Notes: a model not told the origin generated them from the letters alone. A DNA stretch of 37,849 nucleotides from Pelotomaculum sp. (GCA_018435055.1 JAHDOA010000054.1:1-37849); one strand, 5' to 3'; counted from the stretch's first letter, positions 8,135 through 16,760 are shown. Translations and numbers: made by a program.

Positions 8135-8269
8135 TACAGTGTCTAAATAGAGGAACCCAACATTTTTAAAATCATCAAGCTCAGCATTTTCCACGATCGT
8201 CCGTCTTAAATTACGTATTGTTTCCAGGCCTGTTCCACCCAGACCAATAACCATTACTAATTTCTCCAT
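8135..8269 (-). pseudogene. Tubulin/FtsZ-like GTPase, N-terminal remnant cut by the IS3 element
   Basis: 45 codons from an ATG with a strong ribosome site (GGAGGTG). The peptide starts MEKLVMVIGLGGTGLETIR and continues to a strand FLYLDT. A GxGGTG loop after the first beta strand, followed by a basic helix and a second strand ending in D-T, matches the start of bacterial tubulin-like (Tubulin_2/FtsZ superfamily) proteins. A Rossmann-type NAD-binding start is the alternative. The frame runs straight into the IS3 end and stops inside it. The rest of the gene is not found on the other side of the element. Confidence 0.65.
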
Positions 8270-8388
8270 CTTGCCACCTCCAGTTCATGCTTTATATAAT
8301 TCTACAAAATGGGACATATACCTTCTGTATCCAATTAGTTGCTAGGCGCTATCGAAAAACTCGATAAAACTATTCGTCACCCGTGTAT

Positions 8389-9057
8389 TTATACATTAAG
8401 CACGCGCCGATAAAATTGCTTCCACTCCTGTTTCTTCAGCTTTGAAAACCGTTTTTTCAATGTTTCTAATTGTTCCTTGTCCAGGTTAGCAAGGGTTTCT
8501 GTCGAGATTGTTTTTAGGTCAAAGGGATAATAATCTGGCAGTTGTTCCTCATCACAGGCTACGATAAGGATTTGCTCTTCTAAGGTTTTTTTCATAAATT
8601 CTTTGATTATCGATTCTCTTTTCTGCGAAAAGATTTGATGTCTCTTAAGATGCTGGGCTTTATTCTCCGCTCTCCTGACTGCTGCCCTTTCTTCTCTTAA
8701 TTGTTCAGCCTTTTGATTTGCAATATATCTCTCATTCTTTTTCTTACGCCAAGCATCTTCAACTCTAAGCATTTCTTGCACGACTTCGGGCAGCTCATTT
8801 CTGGTTTTACCGAGATAAAGAAAATTTATATCATGATAGATCACCATCGAATAATCCAACCAATTATAAAGTTTATAGACCTCTGTAGGATTTGCCTCGT
8901 ACATCGCTTTGATTAACGCTTCTGGATCCAACTTTTTAATCTCTTTACGGAAATCCATACAACCACAGGTTGTACAAAATATCTTAGTACACCATTTTTC
9001 ACTTTTCGCCTTCTTTATTAGCTGTATATATATATTATCGCTCACATTATCGTTCAT
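8389..9057 (-). CDS. Hypothetical protein upstream of the tubulin-like remnant
   Basis: 222 residues if started at the ATG at 9057, which has a clear AGGAGG nine bases upstream. A longer frame (265 residues, start 9186) lacks a ribosome site. Near the N-terminus CTKIFCTTCGCMDFR gives a compact cysteine cluster that could bind metal. Residues about 115-165 are highly charged and probably coiled coil (RKKKNERYIANQKAEQLREE). The C-terminus is again basic and helical. No family recognised. It lies 119 bases upstream of the tubulin-like start on the same strand and may belong to that broken operon. Confidence 0.6.
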   Translation of the reverse strand: MNDNVSDNIYIQLIKKAKSEKWCTKIFCTTCGCMDFRKEIKKLDPEALIKAMYEANPTEVYKLYNWLDYSMVIYHDINFLYLGKTRNELPEVVQEMLRVEDAWRKKKNERYIANQKAEQLREERAAVRRAENKAQHLKRHQIFSQKRESIIKEFMKKTLEEQILIVACDEEQLPDYYPFDLKTISTETLANLDKEQLETLKKRFSKLKKQEWKQFYRRVLNV

Positions 9058-9281
9058 TGCTTTTATCCTCCTATTCCACCTATCGACATATTCCTCAAGA
9101 ACACACATACTTTTGTAAAACCTCCAGCGGGGATAAACTCTGGCGGAGATAAACTGCCCGAGATCCAAAAACCCCTGCCTCTTCATTTAAGTTTACAGCA
9201 AGGGCTGCGTCAGCTGTCTGTCGCAAAAAATAATTTTATTTAGGGACAATTTTCTTGTTAAGTGATCAACAACCGGAACAT

Positions 9282-9398
9282 TTATTTCTCATAAACAGTT
9301 TTGCCTTTTTGAATTATTTCGCCAAACAAAAAGTCGCCTTGCCTGGCTTTTTGGTACTGCTCAACTGAATACGGACGTGGTGATATATCCAAGTCAAC
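9282..9398 (-). pseudogene. MNT-type nucleotidyltransferase (antitoxin), C-terminal remnant
   Basis: A 38-codon open stretch with no start codon: VDLDISPRPYSVEQYQK, then FGEIIQKGKTVYEK and a stop. A VDL strand followed by F..EI...G..VYE is the typical end of small polymerase-beta-type nucleotidyltransferases (MNT). These pair with HEPN toxins and neutralise them by nucleotide transfer. The catalytic GSRARG region is absent, so it is dead. Confidence 0.6.
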
Positions 9399-9415
9399 CC
9401 CCAAAGGTTAGTTTT

Positions 9416-9508
9416 TTAAGAATCAATGATTCTTAAAATTTCGTCAAGTTCAGGAAAAATGCCAGCATTCTTCGCCAAAGCTATTAAATCATGTTTCCTG
9501 GGTGGAAC
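9416..9508 (-). pseudogene. HEPN-domain protein fragment, partner of the MNT remnant
   Basis: In one minus-strand frame VPPRKHDLIALAKNAGIFPE is followed by LDEILRIIDS and a stop. The segment P-P-x-x-H-D-L-x-x-L-A-x-x-A-G is the conserved interior of HEPN proteins of HEPN-MNT pairs; the following RxxxxH RNase motif is missing. It overlaps the end of the 382-residue gene at 9489 in another frame, so that gene's last codons may run into remnant DNA. Confidence 0.55.
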
Positions 9509-10637
9509 CATCAATAAGTTTATTAAAACTGCTAAAAATAAATTCTTCTTTTACTTTATAAATGAAATTAAAATCCTTTATTAGTCTGTAAATTGTTACA
9601 GCAAAGCCACCAATATCTAATTTCCTTATTGCGGTTCCATTACCTAAAGATGTACCTATTGCAACAGCAATAACGTTGCTTGTAGCTGCAATTAAGTTAG
9701 AATAACTTAGAATTTTCCTCGTTTTTACTTCATATAAAGTCTTTGAAATCGTTTGATCATAGAACAATTTATGTATCATTGCAACTAATGCATTAATTAA
9801 CATGGCAAAAGCAGCTTGCTTTGTTATTGCTGCAATATTTGCCATATCAATTCCGTAATCAGCAATATCTTTTGATAGCTCTGGTGAAATGGAAGAGACA
9901 ACAGGTATCGGCAAACTGGCAAAAGAACCAATATCTGACCTTAGGTGTATTGCTTCTTTTAAAATAGATGCCCCGATTATTTTTTTGCCCTCTGTCCCTG
10001 AGTCAAGTAATTTGTTTTTAGTGTAATATAATACTTTTGAGGTACTTGCATTGTACGCAATTTTATCCCTCGCGAAATCATTTTTAGTAAAGCCGGTCTT
10101 AATATGAAATGATCTTAAATCCCATGTAGTTAATGTTCCAGTTGCTATGTTTGCTGTTCCAAAAATCCAACCCAATAATGGATCGTGTCCAAGAGTTTTT
10201 GCTCTATGTGTAAATCCGCCCCCTAATTTCAAATTAAAATCAGGACTTCCAAAATTAGTATCAAAAGGAACAGGATTTAATAATATATCATTTAAACTAG
10301 GATTATACCATCTATAGGTTCTGTTTGAATGCTCTTCAACTCCGCTGTTTGTTTTTTTTGCAGCAGTCTTATCATCAACCCGTTCTTCAAATCCGGTAAG
10401 AATATATTGTCTCACGCACTGTAAAGCGGTTGCGGCAAATAAAAAAATAATATCAGTTTTATTTAATCCTGTTTGAATTTCAAATTCATTTTCGATTTCT
10501 TCTAACCGTTTTGGCGAATATCTCGCAATCTCCTCAACCCTTCTAGATTCATCAGCAATATCTCGCATATGATTTAGAGTGCCTAAGCTACGTTGTCTTA
10601 AATTACCTCTTTGTTTCTTTAATTTATCGGTACACAT
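9489..10637 (-). CDS. Conserved hypothetical protein paired with a DUF697-like membrane protein
   Basis: 382 residues, not assigned to a family. The N-terminus is charged and helical (RVEEIARYSPKRLEEIENEF). Residues about 55-75 (IIFLFAATALQCVRQYIL) are hydrophobic. A glycine-rich middle (LGGGFTHRAKTLGHDPLLGW) and a hydrophobic helix QAAFAMLINALVAMIHKLF follow. It has several amphipathic or membrane-associated stretches but no signal peptide. The ATG has GGAAGGA upstream and lies 18 bases after the 209-residue gene, so the two form an operon. Function unknown; a membrane-acting effector is one possibility, given only by topology and neighbourhood. Confidence 0.65.
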   Translation of the reverse strand: MCTDKLKKQRGNLRQRSLGTLNHMRDIADESRRVEEIARYSPKRLEEIENEFEIQTGLNKTDIIFLFAATALQCVRQYILTGFEERVDDKTAAKKTNSGVEEHSNRTYRWYNPSLNDILLNPVPFDTNFGSPDFNLKLGGGFTHRAKTLGHDPLLGWIFGTANIATGTLTTWDLRSFHIKTGFTKNDFARDKIAYNASTSKVLYYTKNKLLDSGTEGKKIIGASILKEAIHLRSDIGSFASLPIPVVSSISPELSKDIADYGIDMANIAAITKQAAFAMLINALVAMIHKLFYDQTISKTLYEVKTRKILSYSNLIAATSNVIAVAIGTSLGNGTAIRKLDIGGFAVTIYRLIKDFNFIYKVKEEFIFSSFNKLIDGSTQET

Positions 10638-10655
10638 ATGATCCTTCCATTTCTG

Positions 10656-11285
10656 TTAACTAGAGTTTTTTGGTAGGGCTATAAGTTTATTTCTTATTAC
10701 CAACAATTCTCTTAGCTGATTATTCTCCTCTTTTGATAGATCTAATTTTTCTTCAAGTTCTTGAATCCGTTTATCATAAACATCGATTAATTCTTCATAT
10801 TCCTGCATTTGATTTGCAAATACAATTTTTTGTTTTATAAATTCATCCGCTTGTTTTTGAAATTTAATCTCGTAATGGTGAGAAGCCTCTGTATACCCTT
10901 CCTTTTTCCATTCATATTTATTATTTTCATTAAAATGTTTTACTGCTAACCAACCAATCGCTTCTGTTAGACCTGCGGCAGTAGTTGTATTTATAATGTT
11001 ACCAATACCTGGGATCCAACCCACAACTATTTGCGTTATCCCTCGACCTATAAAAGCTGTACCACAGGATCCAATAATTCCTGTTGCTATTTTTTCTGTA
11101 ATTTTGAAACCAAATACTGCACCTAAAGAAACAATCATTGTAACTTGGATAGGAGTAATAATTGCCGCATCTGACAATGGAATCTGAGCCAATCCGGCTC
11201 CTGCAGTACCAGCTGCTACTGAAGCTGTATGGATAATGGAATTACACTGTATTTTCTGGTGTTTACTTAATTTTATTTTCTTCAT
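10656..11285 (-). CDS. DUF697-like membrane protein with C-terminal coiled coil
   Basis: 209 residues. Residues about 15-115 are a chain of glycine/alanine-rich hydrophobic helices (SVAAGTAGAGLAQIPLSDAA and GIIGSCGTAFIGRGITQIV) ending in an A-x-G-L-T-E-A-I-G-W motif. This resembles DUF697/YcjF-type domains often linked to dynamin-like or Ras-like GTPases. The C-terminal 80 residues are coiled coil (YEELIDVYDKRIQELEEKL). The start has GGGGGAG upstream. It is the first gene of a two-gene operon with the 382-residue protein and lies about 260 bases downstream of the BREX tail genes; that gap holds nothing I can identify. Confidence 0.7.
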   Translation of the reverse strand: MKKIKLSKHQKIQCNSIIHTASVAAGTAGAGLAQIPLSDAAIITPIQVTMIVSLGAVFGFKITEKIATGIIGSCGTAFIGRGITQIVVGWIPGIGNIINTTTAAGLTEAIGWLAVKHFNENNKYEWKKEGYTEASHHYEIKFQKQADEFIKQKIVFANQMQEYEELIDVYDKRIQELEEKLDLSKEENNQLRELLVIRNKLIALPKNSS

Positions 11286-11546
11286 ATATCTCCCCCCAAG
11301 CGTTTAGTGCTGTAACCTTTTTTGTATCAGGATGCGCGAAACTAACATATGGGCTCTATCCCCTACATTGGGAACCTGGCATTCGAACAGCAGATCCCAG
11401 GATATAGGTCTAAAATGGTATTATATTGCAACCGTTCACACTTCCGTTCATCTAATCAGTTGATCCCCGATTCCAGAGACTGCATTTCAAGGCTGCAGCA
11501 CCTAATCGAAAACGGGGCCATATTAAAGTGACTACCCTGTGTTAAT

Positions 11547-11750
11547 TTATAGTTCTGCTAGGTTTTTACTTCCACTACCACAATTCGTACAAACATAAAA
11601 ACCACCTGAATCCCTATTTTTACAATCTCGGCTGTCAATAATTTTATGGCATGACCAACAGTGACTTATATAGATCTGCTCATCATGCTTATCTGGGCAA
11701 TAAAATATAGTTGCGTGATTTTTCATGTTTAGTGTAAATAACCCAAACAC
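11547..11750 (-). CDS. Zinc-ribbon segment, probably the frameshifted second half of the cold-shock-like gene
   Basis: A 67-codon frame whose meaningful part holds CWSCHKIIDSRDCKN, then YVCTNCG. This gives two Cys pairs spaced as in a zinc ribbon, with an extra Cys between. Neither the GTG at 11750 nor the ATG at 11726 has a ribosome site. The frame overlaps the end of the cold-shock-like gene by about 60 bases. Removing one A from the A5 run at 11719-11723 would join them into one protein of about 117 residues (…TKHENHATIFYC…). I think it is one gene with a one-base insertion or a sequencing error, but two overlapping genes cannot be excluded. Confidence 0.5.
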   Translation of the reverse strand: MFGLFTLNMKNHATIFYCPDKHDEQIYISHCWSCHKIIDSRDCKNRDSGGFYVCTNCGSGSKNLAEL

Positions 11751-11901
11751 CAGAATCCCGGCTTTTCCCTTTTAATAAAACTGATTGCTTATTAAAATAT
11801 ATACTTTCATTACCATCTTGAATAAATCCATAATCGTTAAAATTTTGTGTTTTTGAATTAAACGTTCCAAACCATTTAATTTTTCCAAGACTTCTCACCA
11901 T
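11689..11901 (-). CDS. Cold-shock-domain-like small protein at the 3' end of the BREX operon
   Basis: 70 residues with GKIKWFGTFNSK, then YGFIQDGNESIYFNKQSV. This is a diverged match to the cold-shock RNA/DNA-binding pattern GxVKWFNxxKGFGFI..DG..DVFVH. The ATG has a strong AGGAGG four bases upstream and lies 33 bases after the brxA-like stop, so it is probably transcribed with the BREX genes. The end of the domain (…KSRN) fits the zinc-ribbon frame at 11547 better than its own last five codons, pointing to a frameshift. Confidence 0.65.
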   Translation of the reverse strand: MVRSLGKIKWFGTFNSKTQNFNDYGFIQDGNESIYFNKQSVLLKGKSRDSGVWVIYTKHEKSRNYILLPR

Positions 11902-11934
11902 AGACCTCCTGAAAGATAACAGCTTTTCAGATCG

Positions 11935-12639
11935 TCATTCTGCCGTTAGGACTACTTTCCCTCCGAAATTATTCAGCTTGAATACCTCCGAGTTATGAAG
12001 CCACTCGTAAGAGACATCGAAGATGAACGGGAAAAACTGCGGAACACAGGATAATTCCGAAATCTCATAATAGGCCTTTTCTCTCAAGGACAGCAAGGCC
12101 ATCAGCAATATCTGAATGGATTTTTGTGCTGTCACATCATGCTTCTTAATCCTAAAGACGCTAACCTTTTCATTTTCAATGACGCCCAAGTTTCTTAACG
12201 TTTGAAGCGTCCTGCTGGTGGAATGAACGAGCGTTCCGCGCTCTCCCCATATTTCAAACAGCTTTTCTTTGAGCCAGGCTGTCGAGAATGTGTCTTGGAT
12301 GTTTGACAGCTTTCCGATTAAGCTGCAGACATCGGCAAAGACCGGGTAGGTAACAAGGAGCATGCTCCAATGGGCTGCAAGAGCATCTATGCCGCCTTTC
12401 TCCACAAGAGCCAGGGCTGCTTCACGAATGCCAAGTAGCTCTGCCGGTGTGTATACCCATGTCTGAAGCAGGATTGTTCGCGTATTTTTCAGATTCACCG
12501 CGCTGTCAATTTCGTAAGACAAATACTCCTGCAGCTCTGCCCGAATCGTTTTTTCATCGTGCCCCTGCCTGACCAATTCTGCCGTCATATTAAGCCATTC
12601 CAATTTGATCGCTCTATTCATGCCAATCACTCTTGCCAT
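11935..12639 (-). CDS. brxA: BrxA-family (DUF1819-like) BREX protein
   Basis: 234 residues, all helical in appearance. Features shared with BrxA proteins are a Trp/Pro helix (WVYTPAELLGIREAALAL), the segment HWSMLLVTYPVFADVCSLIG (about 90-109), and WLKEKLFEIWGERGTLVHST followed by RTLQTLRNLGVIE (about 120-152). BrxA is a small DNA-binding, NusB-like BREX component. It is the last core gene in type 3 loci, as here. The ATG overlaps the pglZ stop by one base (TAATG), so it is translationally coupled. Assignment rests on these patterns plus position. Confidence 0.78.
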   Translation of the reverse strand: MARVIGMNRAIKLEWLNMTAELVRQGHDEKTIRAELQEYLSYEIDSAVNLKNTRTILLQTWVYTPAELLGIREAALALVEKGGIDALAAHWSMLLVTYPVFADVCSLIGKLSNIQDTFSTAWLKEKLFEIWGERGTLVHSTSRTLQTLRNLGVIENEKVSVFRIKKHDVTAQKSIQILLMALLSLREKAYYEISELSCVPQFFPFIFDVSYEWLHNSEVFKLNNFGGKVVLTAE

Positions 12640-14084
12640 TATTCAACCGCCTTTATCTTGACAAAGGGTACAATCACTTCATCGATAGTGATGCCGCCAT
12701 GAGTCATAACTTGAGTATTTTTATTATCGAAAGACACGCCTGTTTTGCAGATCAGATACCGAAAACTCTTGTCCAAATAATACGCCGGATATTCCACGGT
12801 GTTTTCCATAACTACATTGCTAATATCGGCAAAGTCCTTCAGGATCAACATCCGCTTTGCTTTTGTTTCCACCTCGACACCCGCATGGCGCAGGGGGCCT
12901 ATTCCCCGGCACAACGTGTTGCCGTGGTCTGCCGTCAAGTATACCGTAAAGCCCGCAGTATGTAAGGAGCGGATCAATGCTTGAATCCTGCCCGTCCTGG
13001 CCAGCATTGTTATATCATTATACATCCCCGGGCGCCCTTGCCGCTGCCCGTGAACGATATCGTCAATGTCGTTAATGATGACAGCCAGCAGCTTCGTGAA
13101 AGGACTCGGCTGCACATCATACCCCCGGATATAGGCCGCCTGCTGCTTGGAGTATCCGTGTTCCGCGGCGGCGTCATAAAAGCCTTTTTCTTCTTTGCTG
13201 AGTGAAAACGGATTTTCCAATTGTCTGGGATATTTCCCGCTTAACAGGCATTGCCTGGAAATCGCTGTCGTGGACGGGATCAGGGCATATGAACATTGCA
13301 GCTCATACTCGATCCCCTTGAAATACCGGGAGAGGATATTAAAATCAAACAGAGACATACCATCCATCACAATTAGAGCAGCTCTATCCCTTGCAATATA
13401 ATCAAAGACCTTCGGCAGAATGGTGGGCGCCGCGCTGCTTATTTGGCCGGAGAGCTTTTGATAATCAGCCAGGACAAATCGGCCAAAGGCTTCGTCCACA
13501 AATGACATATCAATGGCAAGTCCTGCTCTAGCGGCATAGACTTCAACAGAGGCTTTGACCAGCGCAATATCAAACCAGCCGGAATAACTGAGTGCCTTTC
13601 CGCTATCAGCCGGGAGGATAGACGCAGAAACCAGATCACAGAATCTTTTAACGTTATTCCTGGCAAAAACCTGGTCCTCAATAAAGTATTCTGTTTGTGT
13701 TTCACGCAATTTGTCAGAATACATACCATCGTATGTGAAGCCGATAATGTCTAGATCACTTATATGCCTGGCGATTACCGTTTCATCAAGTTTGGGAAAG
13801 ATAGCGCCCAGTGACAAAGTTACTTCGTAAAACCCGGTCCGGATGTCATAGGGCACATATGTATCATCCCTGATAATGACTGCCCATTTCTCCGGTGAGT
13901 TCTTTATTTCTAACTCGTAACGCAGCCGGAATGCCTCCACATCTGTATAATGGACAACACAAAAACCCTCGGATGCAAGAAGTCCAGGATAGTCAAAAGC
14001 ATCGGAAAACCCGCCAGGATCAAAAACAAGCAGGCGTTTCTCATATTTGATTGATAAGAAATCAGCAACTCTATCTTTAATCAT
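12639..14084 (-). CDS. pglZ: BREX phosphatase-like protein PglZ
   Basis: 481 residues, short relative to type 1 PglZ (about 850) but suited to type 3. The N-terminus (KRLLVFDPGGFSDAF, 16-30) and YPVIIRDD-like strand WAVIIRDDTY begin the fold. The alkaline-phosphatase-superfamily core has ALIVMDGMSLFDF (236-248, metal Asp), the nucleophile region STTAISRQ (271-278) and TADHGNT (384-390, metal Asp-His). PglZ is indispensable for BREX and is thought to act in complex with the methylase and BrxB/C proteins. It begins three bases after the helicase stop. All core metal-binding residues are present. Confidence 0.94.
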   Translation of the reverse strand: MIKDRVADFLSIKYEKRLLVFDPGGFSDAFDYPGLLASEGFCVVHYTDVEAFRLRYELEIKNSPEKWAVIIRDDTYVPYDIRTGFYEVTLSLGAIFPKLDETVIARHISDLDIIGFTYDGMYSDKLRETQTEYFIEDQVFARNNVKRFCDLVSASILPADSGKALSYSGWFDIALVKASVEVYAARAGLAIDMSFVDEAFGRFVLADYQKLSGQISSAAPTILPKVFDYIARDRAALIVMDGMSLFDFNILSRYFKGIEYELQCSYALIPSTTAISRQCLLSGKYPRQLENPFSLSKEEKGFYDAAAEHGYSKQQAAYIRGYDVQPSPFTKLLAVIINDIDDIVHGQRQGRPGMYNDITMLARTGRIQALIRSLHTAGFTVYLTADHGNTLCRGIGPLRHAGVEVETKAKRMLILKDFADISNVVMENTVEYPAYYLDKSFRYLICKTGVSFDNKNTQVMTHGGITIDEVIVPFVKIKAVE

Positions 14085-14087
14085 GGG

Positions 14088-16760
14088 TCACTCCATCCGC
14101 ACCAACATCACGAGCTTGAACTCAGGGCAAATACGCATGCCTTCTTCAAACCGCTTCTGCACTTCGGCTTTTTCCCTCGCCAGCAATTTCAGCTTGTGAC
14201 TGCGGATGTTCTCAATGCCGATATGTTGAGCCGCTTCAATTCGCAGCTCAAGGGCATAAATGTATTTTCTATGGGTTTCCTCATTCCTTTTCTCCACGCC
14301 GGACTTGAGCGCCAGGAAGGTTTCATAAGCAAACTCCTGGGAAGCACCCTGCAAAGCCATCCATGTTTCACTGTCGATCTTTTCACCCACACTTAGCGTA
14401 AGAACCTTATTTGTGTCGAGGAGAGCGTCCCAAATCTTCATGCCCGCCATCGGGCGCAGTATAAAATCGCTGTTGATAAAGATCGGTAAGATCTTCTGGC
14501 CTTGGGTTTCGGCGGATACAGCAAGCCGCCACAGCATGAAATAACCCTTTTCGTTCGGAAAGTTCTGTATGGACACATTCATAACCGGGCTTTCGGTATC
14601 CTGCTGAAGCTCTTTCTTCAGATGCTCCACGATAATGGCGTCGTTTATGCTGAAATGCTCGATCGGCAGGTACGGGTTCCCCATAGAATTTTCGTAATAC
14701 ATAACCATAAGCCGCAGGGCATTTTCAAAGTCAAAGGACGATTCCGACCCTACCAAAGAAGTCAGATCTTTGTCCTCAGTGATCAGCTCGTGAAACCTTA
14801 TGGTGTTCTGCACTTGCTTCTTCAAATCCTCTTCTATCGGGCGGATGTTCAGATCTATATCCTTGGGATAGCGGATCGAGCTCATGTAGGCGCCGGTGAA
14901 ATTAATACCTGCAGCTTCACCGTCAAGTACATCGGCATACTTGTCGACGCCGAGCTCCTTCAAGATGACAGACATCTTTTCCTCCAATACATCCCTGACC
15001 CGGTTCTCCACGGTGTCGGCCAGGACGAAGTTAAAGACGACAACGTCCCGCTGCTGCCCGATACGGTCGACACGGCCGATGCGCTGCTCGATCTTCATCG
15101 GGTTCCACGGCAGGTCAAAGTTGATCACGCAGTTTGAAAATTGAAGGTTAAGACCCTCTCCGCCGGCATCAGTGGAAATGAGGATATCTGTCTTAGTTTT
15201 GAACTCCGCCAGCACCGTGTTTCTCTCATCGATGCTCAAGCTGCCGTTTAGCGTGGATATGGCATACCCCCGGCCCATGAGCAAGTCTTTCAGGTAATTC
15301 TGCGTGGCTACGAACTCCGTAAAGATAATCGTCTTCCGGTGCTTGTCCGCCGCGTAAAGGTCGTCGATCAGCGCCAGCAACGGTTCCACCTTTACATCAC
15401 TGTACTGGAATTCAGCCTGCTTGGCCACGTCGATGATAGCGGTAAGTTGGGCGATCTCCTCTTTGATGTCCAGCGATATGGCGGAAATGGCGTCCTCGAG
15501 ATTTTCTTCCAAGTCCATCTCCGCAAACTCTTCCTCTGTCATGGACTGGTATTGGAACTCCTGTGCTTCAAGCACGGCGACGCGCTTCTCTAAACTCTGC
15601 CGAACGGCGCTCGTACTGCTGGTAACCAGCCGCTGCATCATGATCAGCAGAAAGACAAACCACATGTTCTTGCCACGTTTTCTCATGGCCTTGTTATAGT
15701 TCTTGGAAACGTACCCCGTCACCATTTCATAGAGCTTTTGCTGTATGGAATGGCGCTCGTCCCAGTGCAGGCTGATGATTTTCGTCTGGCGGTTTTTGAA
15801 TAGCTTATCCCCGTTGTTGTCAATGGCGTTTCGCTTCTCTGTGCGGATGACATAGGGAGCGACCTGTTCTTTCACGATGGCCTTATAGTTGGGGAAGGCC
15901 TTTTCATCCACCAGCCGGATCAGGCGCAGGAATGGTTCGGTCTTGCCGTTATGGGGAGTGGCCGTCAGCAGCAGAAGATACGGGCTGGCTTGTGACAGCA
16001 GATTCCCCAGTTTGTAGCGCGCTACCTCACCGGTGCTGCCCGCGACCCTATGGGCCTCGTCGATGACGACCAGATCCCAGCCGCTGTTAATGATGGAATA
16101 GATGCGCTCCTCATTGTACTTCTCAATCCGGGCCTCGTCCCAGCCGATGCGCCGCTCCAAAGGCTTGATGGAATCCATCGGGGATATGACCTGATCGAAC
16201 TGGCCATACACATCGTCGCTATCGGTGATCTTGCGTATCGTGTCGTAGTCTTCGGGGAGGATGATGTTGAACTTCTCCCCGAACTTCTCCTGCATCTCCA
16301 GATTCCACTGGGTCACTAGCCCTTTCGGGCAGACAATTAGGATACGCTTGATCAGGCCCCGCGTCTTCAGTTCCTTGATGATCAGCCCCGCCTCAATTGT
16401 TTTTCCGAGTCCCACCTCATCGGCCAGGATGTAGCGGATGTTGTTATTGGACAGGGTGCGACCCAGCACATGGAGCTGATGGGGCAGCGGAATGACGCTG
16501 CTCGACAGCTTGGAGAGCACACCGGTGGAGGTTTCATTTTTGATCTTGCACAGCAGGGAAACATAGCGAAAAAAGCTCTCCTGGTAGGTTTCCGCAAGGG
16601 CTTCAGCGCTTATTTCATTTGCGGGCAGCTTATATACCGAGCCGGAGGATGGGTTGTACAGCTTATAGGAAATAAATCCCCAGGCCTCACTGATCTCAAT
16701 GACCTGCACCCGTTCTTTTGTTGTAACATCAAAAACATATTGGCCGACACTGAACATCAT
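14088..16760 (-). CDS. brxHII: SNF2-family DEAH helicase, BrxHII of type 3 BREX
   Basis: 890 residues. Motif I is DEVGLGKTIEAG (114-125), motif Ia VCPKGLVTQW, motif II DEAHRVAG (234-241) and motif III LTATPHNG. In the second RecA domain there is TIIFTEF, then STDAGGEGLNLQ, and motif VI IEQRIGRVDRIGQ. This is a RapA/DrmD-like double-stranded DNA translocase. In type 3 BREX a helicase of this class sits between the methylase and pglZ, as here apart from the inserted PrrC-like gene. The ATG overlaps the upstream stop as ATGA. Base composition is GC-richer than the upstream neighbour. A DISARM drmD reading is disfavoured because pglZ and brxC are present and drmB is not. Confidence 0.9.
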   Translation of the reverse strand: MMFSVGQYVFDVTTKERVQVIEISEAWGFISYKLYNPSSGSVYKLPANEISAEALAETYQESFFRYVSLLCKIKNETSTGVLSKLSSSVIPLPHQLHVLGRTLSNNNIRYILADEVGLGKTIEAGLIIKELKTRGLIKRILIVCPKGLVTQWNLEMQEKFGEKFNIILPEDYDTIRKITDSDDVYGQFDQVISPMDSIKPLERRIGWDEARIEKYNEERIYSIINSGWDLVVIDEAHRVAGSTGEVARYKLGNLLSQASPYLLLLTATPHNGKTEPFLRLIRLVDEKAFPNYKAIVKEQVAPYVIRTEKRNAIDNNGDKLFKNRQTKIISLHWDERHSIQQKLYEMVTGYVSKNYNKAMRKRGKNMWFVFLLIMMQRLVTSSTSAVRQSLEKRVAVLEAQEFQYQSMTEEEFAEMDLEENLEDAISAISLDIKEEIAQLTAIIDVAKQAEFQYSDVKVEPLLALIDDLYAADKHRKTIIFTEFVATQNYLKDLLMGRGYAISTLNGSLSIDERNTVLAEFKTKTDILISTDAGGEGLNLQFSNCVINFDLPWNPMKIEQRIGRVDRIGQQRDVVVFNFVLADTVENRVRDVLEEKMSVILKELGVDKYADVLDGEAAGINFTGAYMSSIRYPKDIDLNIRPIEEDLKKQVQNTIRFHELITEDKDLTSLVGSESSFDFENALRLMVMYYENSMGNPYLPIEHFSINDAIIVEHLKKELQQDTESPVMNVSIQNFPNEKGYFMLWRLAVSAETQGQKILPIFINSDFILRPMAGMKIWDALLDTNKVLTLSVGEKIDSETWMALQGASQEFAYETFLALKSGVEKRNEETHRKYIYALELRIEAAQHIGIENIRSHKLKLLAREKAEVQKRFEEGMRICPEFKLVMLVRME

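Noticed and set aside
9413-9437. A perfect palindrome (TTAAGAATCA/TGATTCTTAA) as a terminator
   Set aside because: No U-run follows on either strand, and it lies inside the HEPN remnant, so it is probably coincidental.
11349-11531. A 60-codon plus-strand frame in the 11286-11546 gap
   Set aside because: There is no ribosome site or domain, and the surrounding DNA looks non-coding on both strands.
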